Positions 1-8,510 of a stretch of DNA of 64,000 nucleotides are shown piece by piece (within the stretch, counting starts at the first letter, position 1; each line of letters begins with the position of its first letter). Origin of the DNA: JBMDXB01 sp048594885 (GTDB lineage: Bacteria; Acidobacteriota; Vicinamibacteria; Vicinamibacterales; 2-12-FULL-66-21); contig JBMDXB010000030.1 in assembly GCA_048594885.1 (NCBI GenBank), positions 244,019-308,018 on the forward strand, written 5' to 3'. Position numbers and translations under genes: made by a program. The notes beneath the pieces were generated by a model that made no database searches, had not been told where the DNA came from, and saw only the letters and a list, made by a program, of their open reading frames with translations.

Positions 1-364
1 TATTGCTCACCACGATTCGTTCAAGCGTTGCGACGCGACCTGTCGTCAGCCGCCCTCACGCGCGCCGTTCAGCATGTCACGACTTAATGGCTGTCCGACG
101 CAGAACCTCAGCTCGAATCGGGCGAGGCTCTTGAGACCACCTGGTCCATCGACGTGAGACTGTCGGCCGTCGACGTTCACTTGGATCTTCATCGTAGCTG
201 ATTGACGATCGACAAGACCAGCGGCAAGGTGCGCGCTGCCTAAACTTGTTGCTCGAACCTGCCGATGAGCGCGTTTACCGGCGCTCTGACAGGGGCATGC
301 CTGCCATACACGAAGCGAGGGCCGCCAGCACCATCGACCTACCCAGATTGGCACGCGTACGCGA
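1..364. other. left edge, no supported gene
   Basis: This stretch lies downstream of the SGNH hydrolase gene, which runs leftward. One open frame overlaps it but has the arginine- and cysteine-rich composition of a shadow frame in GC-rich DNA, with no recognisable motif. I see no tRNA, repeat or clear terminator here. Confidence 0.5.
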
Positions 365-1015
365 TTAACAGCAAACGATCGTACAAGTGTCCGCGCGGGA
401 CACCCCGGTGGCGCGCGCGATAGCCTTCGCGATCTGCAGCCCGCCCGGGCCCGAGGGTTCGATAGGGTTCGCGAAATCCGTAGCCTCAGTACACACCAGA
501 CGCAGGTCGATGGCCGATACGTGATGCTCGAAGGCGACACGCAGAATGACGTCGTTGAACATCATCAGCGCAACGCGAGCGCGGTGGCCAAAGTCCGGCT
601 GGTCGAATGCTTCGAATGCTCCATTGTAGATCGTGCACACAGCTACTTCGAGTCCGGTCTGCAGGAGAGGCCGTATCGCAGAACGGTAATCGTTCTCAAA
701 GGCAGCCACCTGCTCGCCGAACAGGCGCAGGGCTTCGGCCGTCGACGTGACGGGCATTTCGAGCATACTGAGATTGCCCATCGCGTCGTTTCCGCCGATC
801 GACACCACCAGATGCGTCGCGTCTCTAGGAATCGTGGAGACCTGTGCAGCCAACGAGTGCGTCACGGACCCATCGACTGCGCACAACGTCGCGCGGTCGC
901 CCGGGGGCAACAATCCGCGCAGATGTGTCACGACGTCGGGTTCACCGTTTGTATATGTCTTATTGTCGAAGATGGAGTCGCCGAGCAGGACGATGTGACG
1001 GCCGGTCGTTGTCAT
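365..1015 (-). CDS. SGNH/GDSL-type hydrolase
   Basis: A 216-residue protein of the SGNH hydrolase superfamily (esterases and lipases with a flavodoxin-like fold). The nucleophile block LLGDSIFDN places Ser at residue 14, and the oxyanion block IGGND lies at about 73-77. Near the C-terminus ANPIEPS occupies the block V position, but the usual DxxH is not obvious, so the exact catalytic triad is uncertain. There is no signal peptide, so it is probably cytoplasmic. The start is chosen because the ATG overlaps the stop of the upstream gene as ATGA. An in-frame ATG at 1066 would lie deep inside that gene. It is the last gene of the MerR/VWA operon. The substrate cannot be told. Confidence 0.75.
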   Translation of the reverse strand: MTTTGRHIVLLGDSIFDNKTYTNGEPDVVTHLRGLLPPGDRATLCAVDGSVTHSLAAQVSTIPRDATHLVVSIGGNDAMGNLSMLEMPVTSTAEALRLFGEQVAAFENDYRSAIRPLLQTGLEVAVCTIYNGAFEAFDQPDFGHRARVALMMFNDVILRVAFEHHVSAIDLRLVCTEATDFANPIEPSGPGGLQIAKAIARATGVSRADTCTIVCC

Positions 1016-1617
1016 CTGTGGTGTCTCCGGATCCTCATGGCCACCCTTTTCCTCGCGGGCGTCCATCGCGCGATAACCTGTTCCATCATGGCGTGGTCCC
1101 CTTGAACGTCAACATCGAGATTGCCCTCATCTTCGGGCGCCAGACCTGCCCCGTCCCAGACCCGGCAGCGAATCGCCTCTCGCTGGCGTGCGGGCATCTT
1201 CCAATTCCTGCCGCGTCCGCCGCGAAAGTACCAACAATTCGCCTCATCGATCGCAGGTGCAACCGCGCCGAGCAGGAAGTCGAGCCGAACGAACTGCCGG
1301 GAGACGTGCCGAATGAGACGATACGGTTCGCTCATTGTGGTAAGAAATCCGTAGTGGATCGACGCCCGCCCTGCTGTATCGCGGCTTAGCGCATCGCGCC
1401 AGCAGTCGTCTGGTCCCCGTGACGGTGTGCCGTACACGTCGACTGGATCGTCCTCCTCACGAAGCGGAAGGAGCTCCCGAAAGGATAAGGGGCCTTCGTC
1501 GTCTCGCGAGCCACGTGCTGACACCGATCGCTCCGCCGGTGCGGCGGCCTGGACAAAGCGCATCACATCGAACGTTGGACCTGAAACCACGAGCCTGCAT
1601 AAGCACATGTCGGGCAT
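1012..1617 (-). CDS. Api92-like/DUF1281-type protein
   Basis: About 201 residues starting MPDMCLCRLVVSGP. The opening strand, then LSFRELLPL, an alpha segment with WRDALSRD, and a later LTTMSEPYRLIRHVSRQF block recall the ferredoxin-like Api92/DUF1281 proteins found on phages and plasmids. The likeness is by pattern only. A GTG at 1701 overlapping the VWA stop is an alternative, coupled start that would add 28 residues without recognisable features. The gene lies between VWA and SGNH genes in the same direction and overlaps the latter by 4 bases. Its function is unknown. Confidence 0.5.
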   Translation of the reverse strand: MPDMCLCRLVVSGPTFDVMRFVQAAAPAERSVSARGSRDDEGPLSFRELLPLREEDDPVDVYGTPSRGPDDCWRDALSRDTAGRASIHYGFLTTMSEPYRLIRHVSRQFVRLDFLLGAVAPAIDEANCWYFRGGRGRNWKMPARQREAIRCRVWDGAGLAPEDEGNLDVDVQGDHAMMEQVIARWTPARKRVAMRIRRHHR

Positions 1618-1693
1618 GACTGTCTGACGCTCCCAAGTCCTTCGCCAGCGAGTTCGACCGACAGCAGAATTGATGCTCCGACAGGAGCCTCCG

Positions 1694-2956
1694 TCACTCA
1701 CGGGCGCGACGGGCCTTGCCGCTCGGGTCGCGCATCGATTGGATGTTGAAGCTGGCGAAGTGCGCCTTTTTCAATTCGATCGCGCTCATCTGCTGTGAAT
1801 ACATCCTGTTCTTGTCACGGAGCTCGCGGACAATGGCACGCAAGTCGGGGTCCGCACCCGCATAGTGTTCGATGCGACGGGCCGTGGCCTCCAACCGCAC
1901 ACGTGCCTCGTCGAACCGGCCGGCGCGATTGAGCTCCAGCGCCTCGGCTTCAGCCTGCGCCGCGTACAGCCGAGCGACGTGGCGATCGACCGCCACGTTG
2001 CGGCGCTGGTTGTCATTCGATGCGTGGTCCGCGAACGTCCACGTGACCTCGCTGTCCGGCGGGTCGAGCACGCTCCGAGCATCCCTGACCCCGCACGTCG
2101 TGCTAATGGTCTGGCCTTCCAGTCCCCCAGGCATCCTCAGCCGGAGCACCACGGAGACGTCCTGGCGTGACACAAGGTCGCCCAACCGCACGACCGTGTG
2201 ACCACGCTCGTCGGTGTGGACGGGAAGCTGGTTCAAGGTCGTGACCTGCACATTGGAAGCGGTCGTCACCTGCAACACGACATCACGGGCGACGATGTCC
2301 AGCGCCTCGCCGAGCTCTCCCGTGAGACAGTCGGCGATCTGCACGGCCCGTTCGACGAAGTAAAAGTGCCCCCCACCCGCCGTCGCCATCGGCTCGAGCA
2401 GGCGTTCTTCGTAATCCGCGCCGAGACCGATGGTGGATGTGGTGACCCCATGCTCTCGGAGAGCCTCAGCATGGCCGATGATGTCGGCGTGGTCGGTCAC
2501 ACCCCGATTCGCCTGTCCGTCGGTCAGCAGGATGCAGCGGGTGGTCTGCCCGTCACGTTGATGTTCGGCCAGCTGCTCACAGCCCTTGAGCCACCCCCCA
2601 TTCAGATCGGTACTGCCGCGGGCCTGCAGCCGCTGGACTTGAGTGATGGCATTGTTGACCGCCTCACGCGTCGCTAGTGTCGACGGCACGAACACGTCGA
2701 CTTCGTCGTCGAAGCCGACGACCGAAAACCGGTCCGTGGACCGTAGCATCTGCAGCCCTCGCTTGACCGCAGCACGGGCCAGCTCGATCTTGGAACCCCC
2801 CATCGAACCCGAACGGTCGATGACAAATGCGACGTTGACGGACTCACGCTGGGATGCCTGCGGCGACTCCGGTGCGGTGAACTCGACGAGCACGTACCGG
2901 GAACTTCCGCCAGCGGCGCGAATCAACGCGCGATCGGTTTGAATCCTGAAGGTCAT
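1694..2956 (-). CDS. von Willebrand factor A domain protein
   Basis: A 420-residue cytoplasmic VWA protein. The metal-ion-dependent adhesion site is intact: DRSGSMGG (Asp47, Ser49, Ser51), a Thr in ARGSTDLNGG near 116 and Asp in LLTDGQANRG near 145. The VWA domain covers roughly 40-220. A beta-rich middle region follows, then a helical C-terminal third rich in Glu and Arg. No signal peptide or membrane segment is visible, so it resembles the intracellular YfbK/CoxE-like VWA proteins rather than surface adhesins. It overlaps the MerR gene by ATGA and is probably expressed from the same promoter. The ligand is unknown. Confidence 0.85.
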   Translation of the reverse strand: MTFRIQTDRALIRAAGGSSRYVLVEFTAPESPQASQRESVNVAFVIDRSGSMGGSKIELARAAVKRGLQMLRSTDRFSVVGFDDEVDVFVPSTLATREAVNNAITQVQRLQARGSTDLNGGWLKGCEQLAEHQRDGQTTRCILLTDGQANRGVTDHADIIGHAEALREHGVTTSTIGLGADYEERLLEPMATAGGGHFYFVERAVQIADCLTGELGEALDIVARDVVLQVTTASNVQVTTLNQLPVHTDERGHTVVRLGDLVSRQDVSVVLRLRMPGGLEGQTISTTCGVRDARSVLDPPDSEVTWTFADHASNDNQRRNVAVDRHVARLYAAQAEAEALELNRAGRFDEARVRLEATARRIEHYAGADPDLRAIVRELRDKNRMYSQQMSAIELKKAHFASFNIQSMRDPSGKARRARE

Positions 2957-3522
2957 GACTGTTCCTTGCCCTCCGCGTCGTCAAAGACGGTCCTTGCCGC
3001 CGCCAGGAGTTTGTCGAGGCGTCGCTGATCCAACCGCGAAACCGGGCGGCGCACGTGCAGCTCGACGCCGTCGGCCAGCGTGAACCGGTCCCACTGCGAC
3101 CGCGCGCGTGCCGTTCCAGACGACAAGGTGGCCTCTGCCGGTCGCGCGCGGAGCTGGGATGCCTTCGCCTGTACGGGCGGCGTTCCGCCGGGCTGTAGCC
3201 GGCCGGACTCAGTCAGCACGCCCCGGATGTACTCAAGTGCTGACCGACTCTCCGGGGCCCGCCGCGGGCTCGTTTCCGCCAGGATTTGCTCGACTTGCTT
3301 GTCTGCAAGGCCGGTGAGTCGCTTGGCAATTTCCGCAAGCGGCAGATGTTGCTGTTGCAGGAGCCGAATGAGTCTGAGCCGCGACAAATGGCCCCGAGTG
3401 TAACGGGCGCCCGGACCCGGGGAACTCGCCGCCGGTATGAGGCCCTGCTGGATGTAAAAGTGAACCGTTCGAGGCGACACATTCGCCATCTCGCACAGCT
3501 GCTTGATGTCGAACTCCGGCAT
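2953..3522 (-). CDS. MerR-family transcriptional regulator
   Basis: A 189-residue protein with an N-terminal MerR winged helix-turn-helix: FDIKQLCEMANVSPRTVHFY with the wing GLIPAASSPGPGARYT and then the RL-rich helices typical of the family (about 4-75). The C-terminal half is a variable effector or dimer region without the cysteine cluster of metal sensors, so the inducer is unknown. It is the first gene of the operon and overlaps the VWA gene by four bases. A dyad sits between the -35 and -10 elements of its own promoter, as in classic MerR targets, which suggests autoregulation. Start ATG at 3522. Confidence 0.85.
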   Translation of the reverse strand: MPEFDIKQLCEMANVSPRTVHFYIQQGLIPAASSPGPGARYTRGHLSRLRLIRLLQQQHLPLAEIAKRLTGLADKQVEQILAETSPRRAPESRSALEYIRGVLTESGRLQPGGTPPVQAKASQLRARPAEATLSSGTARARSQWDRFTLADGVELHVRRPVSRLDQRRLDKLLAAARTVFDDAEGKEQS

Positions 3523-3557
3523 GTGTCCATTATGACAGTCACACGTTCAACTGTCAA
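3522..3557 (-). promoter_or_regulatory. promoter with MerR-type dyad operator
   Basis: On the minus strand a perfect -35 TTGACA (3557-3552) is followed after 17 bases by CATAAT (3534-3529). The seven-base arms TGACAGT (3533-3539) and ACTGTCA (3550-3556) form an inverted repeat with a 10-base centre that spans the spacer, the place where MerR proteins bind. The predicted transcription start falls on or next to the ATG at 3522, so the message would be leaderless. If TAATGG is the true -10, the spacer becomes 19 bases, the long spacing typical of MerR-activated promoters. Confidence 0.6.
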
Positions 3558-3559
3558 AT

Positions 3560-3892
3560 AACGGCCCGGTCCGGCCGTCGAGCCGGAACCTGCCCCCGCA
3601 TTGGCACCCGCCAGCGACCGAATATCCGTGATTTACTCAGCCTCCGAAATCGGCTGAATGGCAGGCTCCGCGCGGACCTGTGCATCGTGTTCCGCGCGCG
3701 CGATGCAGTACGGTTCAGACGTCCCTTCAAGTGGCGCACATGCAACTCACCCAGCCCGTCGAACCCCATACTCTTCGCCTGGCCGCAGGTATCGCATCGA
3801 AGAAGATGGAAGCTGAATCCCCCACCGTGATCGAACGCAAACCGTTTGGCGCAGTCCGGGCATCTGGCCCGTATTGTGGCTCTCCCAATCAC
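3560..3892 (-). pseudogene. decayed zinc-ribbon protein
   Basis: From a GTG at 3892 the frame reads a convincing zinc-ribbon start, with CPDC and CDTCG separated by FAFDHGGGFSFHLLR. Further on the similarity continues only in other frames: PYCIARAEHDAQ and PISEAE in one, then GGCQCGGRFRLDG (a second Cys pair) in another. This arrangement matches a family of two-ribbon bacterial proteins I recognise by pattern. At least two frameshifts and an in-frame stop are implied, and the 3' end runs into the MerR promoter. It is probably a relic that no longer makes a full protein. Confidence 0.5.
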
Positions 3893-3915
3893 CTCGTTTG
3901 GCGGAACAGACGTGC

Positions 3916-4617
3916 TCACGGCCGCCCGTACTGCCAAAAGACGCCGAGCTCCGTCGCTACGACGGCCGGCCTCCTCGGCACCATGGTGGCCTGCGGCCGA
4001 TAGACTTCGCTGGTTCTCCCGTCGAGGAACACCCCGAGGCCGCGTTCCCAGTACGACAAATAGGAAGAGCCCGCCGCGTACACGTTCCCCATTCCAGCAG
4101 AACTGTCCAACGCGTACCCCCAATTATCGCGGCCCATGCTGCCCCCGATGCTTGAAAGGCCTGTGAGATATCCAGCACTTTTCGCGTCGATCGGACGGTA
4201 GACTGCCGCTCTCAGCCGGCCGTCCTCGCGCGACGAGAAGGCGGCGATGACGTGATCCTGGCGTTGAATCGTGACGATTTCTTTATCCAAGTCCACGATG
4301 CCCAACTCGAGCCACCATGATTCCGCCGTAACCGTGATCGTTTCCCGATTGTCCTCCGGTGCGATCAGCGCGGCCAAGCGCGCCATCGCGGCTTCATCGG
4401 CCTGCCACTGGTTGGGCCGTTCAGCACTGTGGCGCTGCAAGCCGGCCAGAAGGAGTTCAAAACGAAGGTCAGCTCCAGCAGTGAGCGCCTCGGCGAACCA
4501 ATCTACCGGCACCGGGTACAGGCGGTCGGGCAGGTCGAATCGTCGAAGCACGCCGGGTTTGAAACTGAGTTCGCCGAATTCAGTCATGTTGAGAAATCTG
4601 AATTGGCCATTCGGCAT
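3916..4617 (-). CDS. hypothetical protein
   Basis: A 233-residue protein with no family I recognise. It has an acidic and aromatic N-terminal half, a central strand-rich part (ETITVTAESWWLELGIVDLD, then EIVTIQRQDHVIAAFSSRED), and a Gly/Tyr/Ser-rich segment near 160-195. No signal peptide, membrane segment or metal motif is visible. The codon use looks genuinely coding. It lies about 100 bases downstream of the DUF2779 gene in the same direction and may be co-transcribed with it. The start is uncertain: an ATG 30 bases further in is also possible. Confidence 0.5.
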   Translation of the reverse strand: MPNGQFRFLNMTEFGELSFKPGVLRRFDLPDRLYPVPVDWFAEALTAGADLRFELLLAGLQRHSAERPNQWQADEAAMARLAALIAPEDNRETITVTAESWWLELGIVDLDKEIVTIQRQDHVIAAFSSREDGRLRAAVYRPIDAKSAGYLTGLSSIGGSMGRDNWGYALDSSAGMGNVYAAGSSYLSYWERGLGVFLDGRTSEVYRPQATMVPRRPAVVATELGVFWQYGRP

Positions 4618-4720
4618 CTCTTAGGAAACAGGTAGCAGACATGCTCAAATTCGTTTCGCGTTGTCGGGGTGCTTGCCCGCTACGACGATGACGCCCGCGG
4701 ACGAACGCCACAGTGAGCAT

Positions 4721-6280
4721 TCATTCAGCGTCGGCGGCCATCTGATCGAGGGTTTGAACAAGCCGGTGCAACGCCAGAGTGTCCTGGCCGCAGTACGCCA
4801 AAAGCGCCTTCTTCAGATCTTCCTTCTCGCGATCTCCGCACGTCGGCTCGAGCAGCCTGCTCCACGCAACCCCCGCGTCAGTCCCGTCTGCCACGTCGAG
4901 ATTCTCGTACGACAAATCAGGAACGAGTGCCGGGAGGACGGACTTCAACGAATACGAAGCCCCGAACGCCGGAGCGTAGACGCAGCGCCTCACGACCGGC
5001 AGCAGATCCCACAGCCTGTCGCGCATCTCGTCGACCGCAGGTTGATGTTCCGGCATGCACGCGGCGAGTCTATTCAGAATCTGTGACTCAAAGCCCGCGT
5101 TGTACACCACGATCGTTCGGGCCCCGCGAACGGCGCTGATCAGCTGCTCGATGAATTGGCGCCGAGGATCCGAGCTGGTCTCAGCAAGGAATCCGCGGTG
5201 CGTGAGTGTCGTGGTGGCGTGCTCCTGTCTGTGCACGGACCACTGAAAGGGGATGTGTTCGTACGGTCTCATCCCCTTGAATTTCGGCAATGCCGGATAG
5301 ACCGTTTCGAAATCCATAAAGCAAATCGGATACTGCAACGTCGCCGTGCTACGGCCCCACGCCTCGCGATTGAACCAGGTTTCGCCGCTGCGCACCGCAT
5401 GGACCTTCGTCCGTTGCGCGGCGGTGAGCCGGGCCAGTGACCGGTCAGGAATGTCTCGCACATTGACGATTCCCTCGCAGACGAACGGCTCGGCGGCCGC
5501 ATACCCGAGGACGGACCGAATATCGTCGGGCGGTAGCTCTGGATGGCAATGACAATAGAACTCGCACTCCGTGGGATTGCTGCACTGGCCGTTGACTGTG
5601 ACCTCTGGTGGCTCCTGCCGCGACAGCGCTGTAAATTGATCACTCAGATGTCGAGTCAGCTCTCGGGCGCCAATCGGCGTTACCGGATGACTGACGAATA
5701 GACGCGATGGGTCGTGCTTCTCTCCGTCGTACTCGTACTCCGGATTCAGCGTCAGTACGCGGGTCTCCGCCGTGGACAGGCCCGCGCCCGCCAGAACATA
5801 CCGCTGGATGCCAACGTCGTACGCAAAATGGTCTTTGAGCCTCGTCGCTGATTTGACCTCAGTCAGACGAAACCGCTGTCGCAGGCGTTCAAGAATGTCC
5901 ACACGAACCAGAACGCCCGAATGCTGAAACGTGGCTTCGAAAATCGCTGACGCGCCATCGGCAATGGCTCGTTGGGTTTCCAGCAGCGCCTCGGCCAAGT
6001 GACTTCGGTCGGCCTCGATGAGTTTTCCATTCGGGTAGAGCTCCCGGGCTAGGATGCCAACGGCCGTGCCCTGGTTCATGCGCTGTTGCTGGGCGTCGGA
6101 GACGAAGCCGAGGTGCGGTTGGTGCTTTCGTAGCCAGAGGCGCTTCAGGCACTGCACACCCGCGACGAATCGAGACTTGCTCAGAAGATGGCCGCCGGGA
6201 TTGTGGACGGGTTGCGGTGCGTTCAGGATTTCGGCGAGCTGCCGGGCAGATGCGGCTTCGTCGTCGACAGGAGGCTTCAT
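4721..6280 (-). CDS. DUF2779-domain putative nuclease
   Basis: About 519 residues. The N-terminal part has the family signature LSKSRFVAGVQCLKRLWLRK, then a Cas4/PD-(D/E)XK-like core with LTEVKSATRLKDH, and a Cys-rich patch (CSNPTECEFYCHC) that could bind metal or an Fe-S cluster. The C-terminal DUF2779 region begins near 310 with FMDFETVYPALP and ends with AYCGQDTLALHRLV, a pattern like DEDD/RNase H-fold exonucleases. It therefore looks like a two-nuclease fusion, typical of this family in phages, plasmids and defence loci. The start at 6280 is preferred to 6292 because GGAG lies six bases upstream. The biological role is not established. Confidence 0.8.
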   Translation of the reverse strand: MKPPVDDEAASARQLAEILNAPQPVHNPGGHLLSKSRFVAGVQCLKRLWLRKHQPHLGFVSDAQQQRMNQGTAVGILARELYPNGKLIEADRSHLAEALLETQRAIADGASAIFEATFQHSGVLVRVDILERLRQRFRLTEVKSATRLKDHFAYDVGIQRYVLAGAGLSTAETRVLTLNPEYEYDGEKHDPSRLFVSHPVTPIGARELTRHLSDQFTALSRQEPPEVTVNGQCSNPTECEFYCHCHPELPPDDIRSVLGYAAAEPFVCEGIVNVRDIPDRSLARLTAAQRTKVHAVRSGETWFNREAWGRSTATLQYPICFMDFETVYPALPKFKGMRPYEHIPFQWSVHRQEHATTTLTHRGFLAETSSDPRRQFIEQLISAVRGARTIVVYNAGFESQILNRLAACMPEHQPAVDEMRDRLWDLLPVVRRCVYAPAFGASYSLKSVLPALVPDLSYENLDVADGTDAGVAWSRLLEPTCGDREKEDLKKALLAYCGQDTLALHRLVQTLDQMAADAE

Positions 6281-6590
6281 GCCGTTCTCCATCCTCTGGG
6301 CACGCTAGCCGCCGGCAGGAGAGAGGGCCCACGGTCCTCGCTCATTCGAGACCCTGAGCCAGTCCTCCCCGAAGGGAAGCGTCACCAATCGCTTTGACAA
6401 AGGGGGGAACGCGGATAACGTAACCGTCGGGCGCCGGATCCGCAAGAGATTTCGTCACACCGCGATCAACTACTACAGGCCTCCCCTTTGCTCGCCTCAG
6501 TTCAATATCGGGCCGAGGAGGGACAGGTGTGGTCCTGAATACGGCTGAAACGGGAAACGTTGACCGGAAGGCCGTACCTCCGCGTGCCCC
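6281..6590. other. intergenic, nothing supported
   Basis: This is a gap between the ERCC4 nuclease gene and the DUF2779 gene. I see no coding frame with family likeness, no clear hairpin with a T-run and no repeat. It probably holds the promoter of the DUF2779 gene, but I cannot point to convincing -35 and -10 boxes. Confidence 0.4.
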
Positions 6591-7187
6591 TCAGAGTCGG
6601 TCCGAGTCGATCAGTACCCGACCGAGACCGTGCTGCTCCAGCCACCAGTAGGTGAAGTGCTTTGAGAGCCAGCTCGCGGCTCGCTCAGTCGCCAGAGCTT
6701 GCACCGACGAGGAGTAGATGGCGGGAATGCCGAACTTCGCTTCGATAGCGTCCAACATGCCACATACGGCATTGGGGTGGACTTCGGAAGGAATGTCGAA
6801 CGACGCGAATCCCCCCTTGATGTCCTCGTACGTCGCCTCGATGAGGATCGCCCTCCACCGGTACTGAGCGAGCCGACCGCAGGCAGCCAGGAACTGCCGG
6901 CGGTACGTGACGGTACAGGCCACGAGGTCTGCCAGGCTCTTACGCTCCAGCGCGAGGAGGCTCTCCATCCCCATCACCGTGTAGTCGCCGGTCTTCAGCG
7001 CGACCCTCCGCTCCCCGCCAATCCAGTTCGGGTGATTCCCATGGAGGGCAAATGGTTGACGCTCTCGTGAGTCCACCAACACGATGGGCTTGGGGATGCG
7101 CGCACTCCGGATGATGTTGTGTCCATCGCGCACCACTCGCAATCGGCTGGGACTCGGGGTTACGAAGCGTAAACCCTGATGGCTCAT
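6591..7187 (-). CDS. ERCC4/XPF-type nuclease
   Basis: A 198-residue protein with the ERCC4 nuclease motif: VDSRERQPF near 37, then KTGDYTV and LALERKSLADLVAC, giving the metal-binding Asp and the ERK signature of XPF/MUS81-type nucleases. Only the nuclease domain is present, without helicase or HhH regions, as in phage and plasmid ERCC4 proteins that cut branched or flapped DNA. The ATG at 7187 overlaps the stop of the small upstream gene as ATGA, which decides the start over a GTG six bases earlier. It is the third gene of a DUF932/small ORF/ERCC4 set. Confidence 0.85.
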   Translation of the reverse strand: MSHQGLRFVTPSPSRLRVVRDGHNIIRSARIPKPIVLVDSRERQPFALHGNHPNWIGGERRVALKTGDYTVMGMESLLALERKSLADLVACTVTYRRQFLAACGRLAQYRWRAILIEATYEDIKGGFASFDIPSEVHPNAVCGMLDAIEAKFGIPAIYSSSVQALATERAASWLSKHFTYWWLEQHGLGRVLIDSDRL

Positions 7188-7396
7188 ACCCACCTCGGGC
7201 CCTCAAATACGCACAGCGTCGGAGCCGACTCGTGAGTCGGCTGTTCCGCCGCATCGTGTACGTCCTTGATGCCTGCCACTTCGAACCAGTATCTTTCGCC
7301 GCGTCGCGAGCGCGGCACCTGCTCGTTGTGGCGAAATGCGCGAACGCGTTGAGTAAAGCACACGTTCGGCCCCCCGCTGCGTCCGCGTAAGGCCAC
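7184..7396 (-). CDS. small hypothetical protein
   Basis: A 70-residue basic protein ending WFEVAGIKDVHDAAEQPTHE and CVFEGPRWV. It is kept because its stop overlaps the ERCC4 start by ATGA, it lies 40 bases after the DUF932 gene in the same direction, and its second half has plausible protein composition. No family is recognised. It could be an accessory factor of the nuclease. The start is uncertain because the first 30 residues are Arg-rich. Confidence 0.45.
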   Translation of the reverse strand: MALRGRSGGPNVCFTQRVRAFRHNEQVPRSRRGERYWFEVAGIKDVHDAAEQPTHESAPTLCVFEGPRWV

Positions 7397-7436
7397 TGCC
7401 CAACCCGAAGCGCGAATCCTGGATCGACCGTCCCGT

Positions 7437-8393
7437 TCAATTCAATTGCGCCATCAACTCCGGGATGTCGCGTCTCCACTGGAGGCGCTCGGCCACTTCA
7501 CTTCGCCGCGCCGCGACCCATGCGAGCGCTTGCGCGATCCCGTACGCGTGGTCGCATGGCGCGACCGCGCCCGGCACGTCCCTCGGATGCGGGATGTCGC
7601 GCACGCTGGCCGGGCCGCCCCTCGGAGTGCGGCTCGGCTCTCCGTCTTTCCCTCTCGTCACGATGGAAAGCACCCGTGCGGCGGCCATCAGTCCCCACCT
7701 GTACGACACTGGACCGTCCACCCACCGGCACAGCGCGTTCGCGGACACGCGCCTCTGGGCAGAGGCCCGCATCGCCTTTTTGTCAAAGGTGGAATCAACC
7801 AGACCGACGGTGATCACCCGCGGTAGGTCAAGAATCTGCAGGGACGGACGATGCAGTTTGCGGAACAACTCCTCGGTCGTGCCCAGCATCAGGCCGTTGC
7901 TGCAGACCAGGCGAAACCAACCGAGGGTTGCCGAGAACGGCACGGTCCGATCGACCGAATTGAAGCACTCGAACGTCAGAATCATCCGGTGTCCGTCCGG
8001 TGGCTCGAACGCGAAGTCCTTCGGCAGTTCGACGCGCAACGCCATGCGCGAGCCGTGGCTGCTCAGCGTGAGCGTCGCCTGCATCGCCAAGGGCTCGTCG
8101 TGGACCTGCTCGAGCGCCTCGCGTACCGCATCCACAACCGCGGTGTGCTGCACGAGCGCGTAGGTCTTGGAAACGACGCCCGTCGGCATCGCTTCCTCAC
8201 CGGCTCCCATCGAGCGCGGTCGTCGGACGATGACGTCGAGGTGAGGATTTGCTCCGAACGGCTGTCGGTCGAACGTGGGGATCAGCGGAATCAGAGCCTC
8301 GAGCGGTCCGCTGACTTCCGTCGTCGGCTCGCCGAGCCAGTGCCCCTGGCGGACGTGCTGAGCAGGCGCGAAATGCCGTTGAAGGACTGCCAT
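7437..8393 (-). CDS. DUF932-domain protein
   Basis: A 318-residue protein with the DUF932 pattern: VVSKTYALVQHTAVVDAV near 73-90, the central LTFECFNSVDRTVPFSATLG and the signature WFRLVCSNGLMLG near 160. The family is widespread on plasmids, phages and integrative elements, usually beside DNA-processing genes, and its biochemical role is unknown. The C-terminal third is longer and more Arg-rich than I expect for a minimal member. It is the first gene of the set with the small ORF and the ERCC4 nuclease, and suggests that this end of the island came from a plasmid-like or phage-like element. Confidence 0.8.
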   Translation of the reverse strand: MAVLQRHFAPAQHVRQGHWLGEPTTEVSGPLEALIPLIPTFDRQPFGANPHLDVIVRRPRSMGAGEEAMPTGVVSKTYALVQHTAVVDAVREALEQVHDEPLAMQATLTLSSHGSRMALRVELPKDFAFEPPDGHRMILTFECFNSVDRTVPFSATLGWFRLVCSNGLMLGTTEELFRKLHRPSLQILDLPRVITVGLVDSTFDKKAMRASAQRRVSANALCRWVDGPVSYRWGLMAAARVLSIVTRGKDGEPSRTPRGGPASVRDIPHPRDVPGAVAPCDHAYGIAQALAWVAARRSEVAERLQWRRDIPELMAQLN

Positions 8394-8510
8394 GGCTAGA
8401 CAGTAACGCGCCGGCGTGACAGGTCAGGTCACAGAAGAAATGTGAGGCTCACCGGAAAGTCGATTCTTGGTTGGACCAGTCCTGTCATGGCTCCGTGCGA
8501 TGGTGGACGT

